The notes beneath the pieces are model-generated. The model ran no database searches, was not told the origin of the DNA, and saw nothing but the letters and a program-made list of their open reading frames with translations. Below are positions 15,719 to 17,283 of a stretch of 17,283 nt of DNA, piece after piece (the stretch's first letter is position 1; each line of letters opens with the position of its first letter). This DNA comes from Euryarchaeota archaeon UBA259 (GTDB lineage Archaea; Thermoplasmatota; Poseidoniia; Poseidoniales; Poseidoniaceae): NCBI GenBank assembly GCA_002506275.1, contig DAXG01000037.1, forward strand, positions 1 through 17,283. Reading direction: 5' to 3'. The translations under genes and the position numbers were made by a program.

Positions 15719-17283
15719 ATGCCAGCCCCAATATTAAACGATAAACGATGGTCAATCGACCTTGAAAAGCGCATTCAAGAAGCCCATTCGGTAGATTCCC
15801 AGGTCTACGCACAGAGATATGCGTTCAAACCTGACAGTGGCAAGGAACTTTTCGTTATCGATACCCCTCCACCCTACCCCTCGGGAACATGGCATATCGG
15901 CGCAGTCGCACAATACTCAATGATTGACGTCATTGCTCGTTCACAGCGTCTTTTGGGGAAGGAAGTCTTTTTTCCATGGGGTGTAGACCGGAATGGAATC
16001 AACATCGAATTCACTGTGGAGAAGAACACAAAGCGTAAGATGAAGACGTACGACCGTGCCGAATTTATTGACATGTGCCGAGAAACCATTGAAACATTCA
16101 CACAAGCAATGAGGATGACTGCAAAGCGTGTTGGGCTTTCCTGTGACTATGACCGTGAGTATCTAACGGATTCACCAGAATACAGAACCGTCACACAATC
16201 AATCTTCATTGAATTGTTCAAAAGCGGTGCCATTATTGAAGATCTACGCCCGAATATCTACGACCCGGTTGAAGGGACGACCATTGCTGATGCGGAAGTC
16301 GAACGCCTTTCACGTAAAACTCGCCTTGTTGACATCACTTGGACCTGCGACGACGGAACTGAAATCGTCATATCGACAACCCGTCCAGAATTGATATGTG
16401 CATGTGGCGTCGTTGCTGTTCACCCAGATGATGAGCGATACACCCATTTGGTTGGAAAGACAATCCAACTGCCGCTACCGGTTGAAGGACGCTCAACATC
16501 GGTCAAAGTGATGACCCATAATTCCGTCAAATCTGACTTCGGTTCAGGTGTTTTGATGGTCTGTTCCTTTGGCGACCAAAATGACGTGGCTGTGTTCCGT
16601 GAGCTCGGTCTCACTCCATTCCAAGCCATCGACTTAGACGGTAAATTGACCGACATTGCCGGACCGTTTTCCGGCATGAAAGTGATGGATGCACGCAACG
16701 CTGCAATCGACTACCTTGAAGAACATGGTAAACTGGTAAATGTTGTCGAGCGAGACCAAGAAATTCCAGTATCTGAACGTGGAAAAAACCCGGTCGAAAT
16801 TATTCTACTGAAAGAATGGTATGTGCGTCAAACCCATGCCCAAGACCGTATCCGTGAACATCTTGAAGAGATTGAATTCCACCCACCGAGGAACAAACAG
16901 TTCCTCCTTGATTGGATGGATAACATCAGTATTGACTGGCCCATATCTCGACGCAGATGGTACCATACAGAGATACCGATTTGGTACAGTGAAGACGGTG
17001 AGAAAATTATTGTCCCGCCAAGCGGCACCTATGTCCAACCATGGCGCGAAGGTCCGCCTCAAGGCAGCCAAGTTCTCGGCCGGGCAACACGTGAAGTTCT
17101 TGGTTCCTTTGAGAGCATGGAAAGCGAACTTGGCACACTTGTTGGTGAAGAAAAGGTATTCGACACGTGGATGGATTCATCAAACTCAAACCTGTTTGTG
17201 AGTGGCTACCTCAACCATCCTGAAGTGTTTGAACGAGCATTCCCTACCGCTTTGCGGCCACAGGGCAAAGAAATTGTTCGAAC
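15719..17283 (+). CDS. valS: Valyl-tRNA synthetase, archaeal type (3' end outside window)
   Basis: The first 521 codons of a class I aminoacyl-tRNA synthetase that charges tRNA-Val; the gene runs off the right edge, so the KMSKS loop and anticodon domain are not seen. Features in order: PPPYPSGTWHIGA (50-62), the HIGH-motif region with Ala at the fourth position; PWGVDRNGINIE (86-97), typical of one archaeal ValRS branch; the CP1 editing domain with STTRPELICACGVVAVHPDDERY (219-241) and DFGSGVLMVCSFGDQND (273-289); IDWPISRRRWYHTEIPIWY (405-423); and FDTWMDSS (481-488), where DTWM is the ValRS form rather than the IleRS/LeuRS one. Positions that usually carry zinc-binding CxxC pairs, near 182-185 and 424-427, contain no cysteine. 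The ATG at 15719 follows GGTGA with 5-nt spacing and is the only sensible start. Confidence 0.93.
   Translation, partial: MPAPILNDKRWSIDLEKRIQEAHSVDSQVYAQRYAFKPDSGKELFVIDTPPPYPSGTWHIGAVAQYSMIDVIARSQRLLGKEVFFPWGVDRNGINIEFTVEKNTKRKMKTYDRAEFIDMCRETIETFTQAMRMTAKRVGLSCDYDREYLTDSPEYRTVTQSIFIELFKSGAIIEDLRPNIYDPVEGTTIADAEVERLSRKTRLVDITWTCDDGTEIVISTTRPELICACGVVAVHPDDERYTHLVGKTIQLPLPVEGRSTSVKVMTHNSVKSDFGSGVLMVCSFGDQNDVAVFRELGLTPFQAIDLDGKLTDIAGPFSGMKVMDARNAAIDYLEEHGKLVNVVERDQEIPVSERGKNPVEIILLKEWYVRQTHAQDRIREHLEEIEFHPPRNKQFLLDWMDNISIDWPISRRRWYHTEIPIWYSEDGEKIIVPPSGTYVQPWREGPPQGSQVLGRATREVLGSFESMESELGTLVGEEKVFDTWMDSSNSNLFVSGYLNHPEVFERAFPTALRPQGKEIVR

Overview
The window looks like a stretch of an uncultured marine euryarchaeal genome, most likely Marine Group II (Candidatus Poseidoniales). 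This placement is inferred from gene content, not from a marker-gene tree. The evidence is a valyl-tRNA synthetase of archaeal sequence type, an alanine aminotransferase closely resembling the Pyrococcus enzyme, several starts preceded by GGTG/GGTGA Shine-Dalgarno motifs, and large surface proteins built from DxDxDG calcium-binding repeats and PKD-type domains. Coding density is very high. I see no mobile elements, CRISPR array, rRNA or tRNA.

Layout: one divergent pair sits at the right end. valS (from 15719, + strand, cut by the window end) is separated by 177 bp from a leftward series of nine genes that fills the rest. In transcription order these are: an RND/MMPL-type membrane transporter (15541-12413); a stand-alone EVE-domain protein (12375-11881); an alanine-type aminotransferase (11873-10656) whose ribosome binding site overlaps the EVE stop codon; a 1050-aa multi-pass membrane protein with a helical-repeat central region (10607-7455); serine hydroxymethyltransferase glyA (7404-6091); an unrecognised 357-aa soluble protein with an apparent internal duplication (6081-5008); a 1027-aa protein with about 25 thrombospondin-type-3-like calcium repeats (4893-1810); a single-pass PKD/Ig-like surface protein (1747-182); and the N-terminal 45 codons of a probable Xaa-Pro aminopeptidase (135 to beyond the left edge). 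Gaps between the leftward genes are 7 to 114 bp. The widest (4894-5007) is the likeliest place for an internal promoter.

Functionally the window mixes core amino-acid and translation metabolism (valS, alanine aminotransferase, glyA, aminopeptidase) with cell-envelope proteins (RND transporter, large membrane protein, TSP3-repeat protein, PKD protein). The last two are adjacent and may form a surface or adhesion module.

I do not see a clear-cut new defence or mobile system. The most interesting points are a ValRS that appears to have lost the cysteines of both zinc knuckles, a duplicated V4R-like architecture in the unknown 357-aa protein, and a biotinyl/lipoyl-like (barrel-sandwich) segment inside the calcium-repeat protein.
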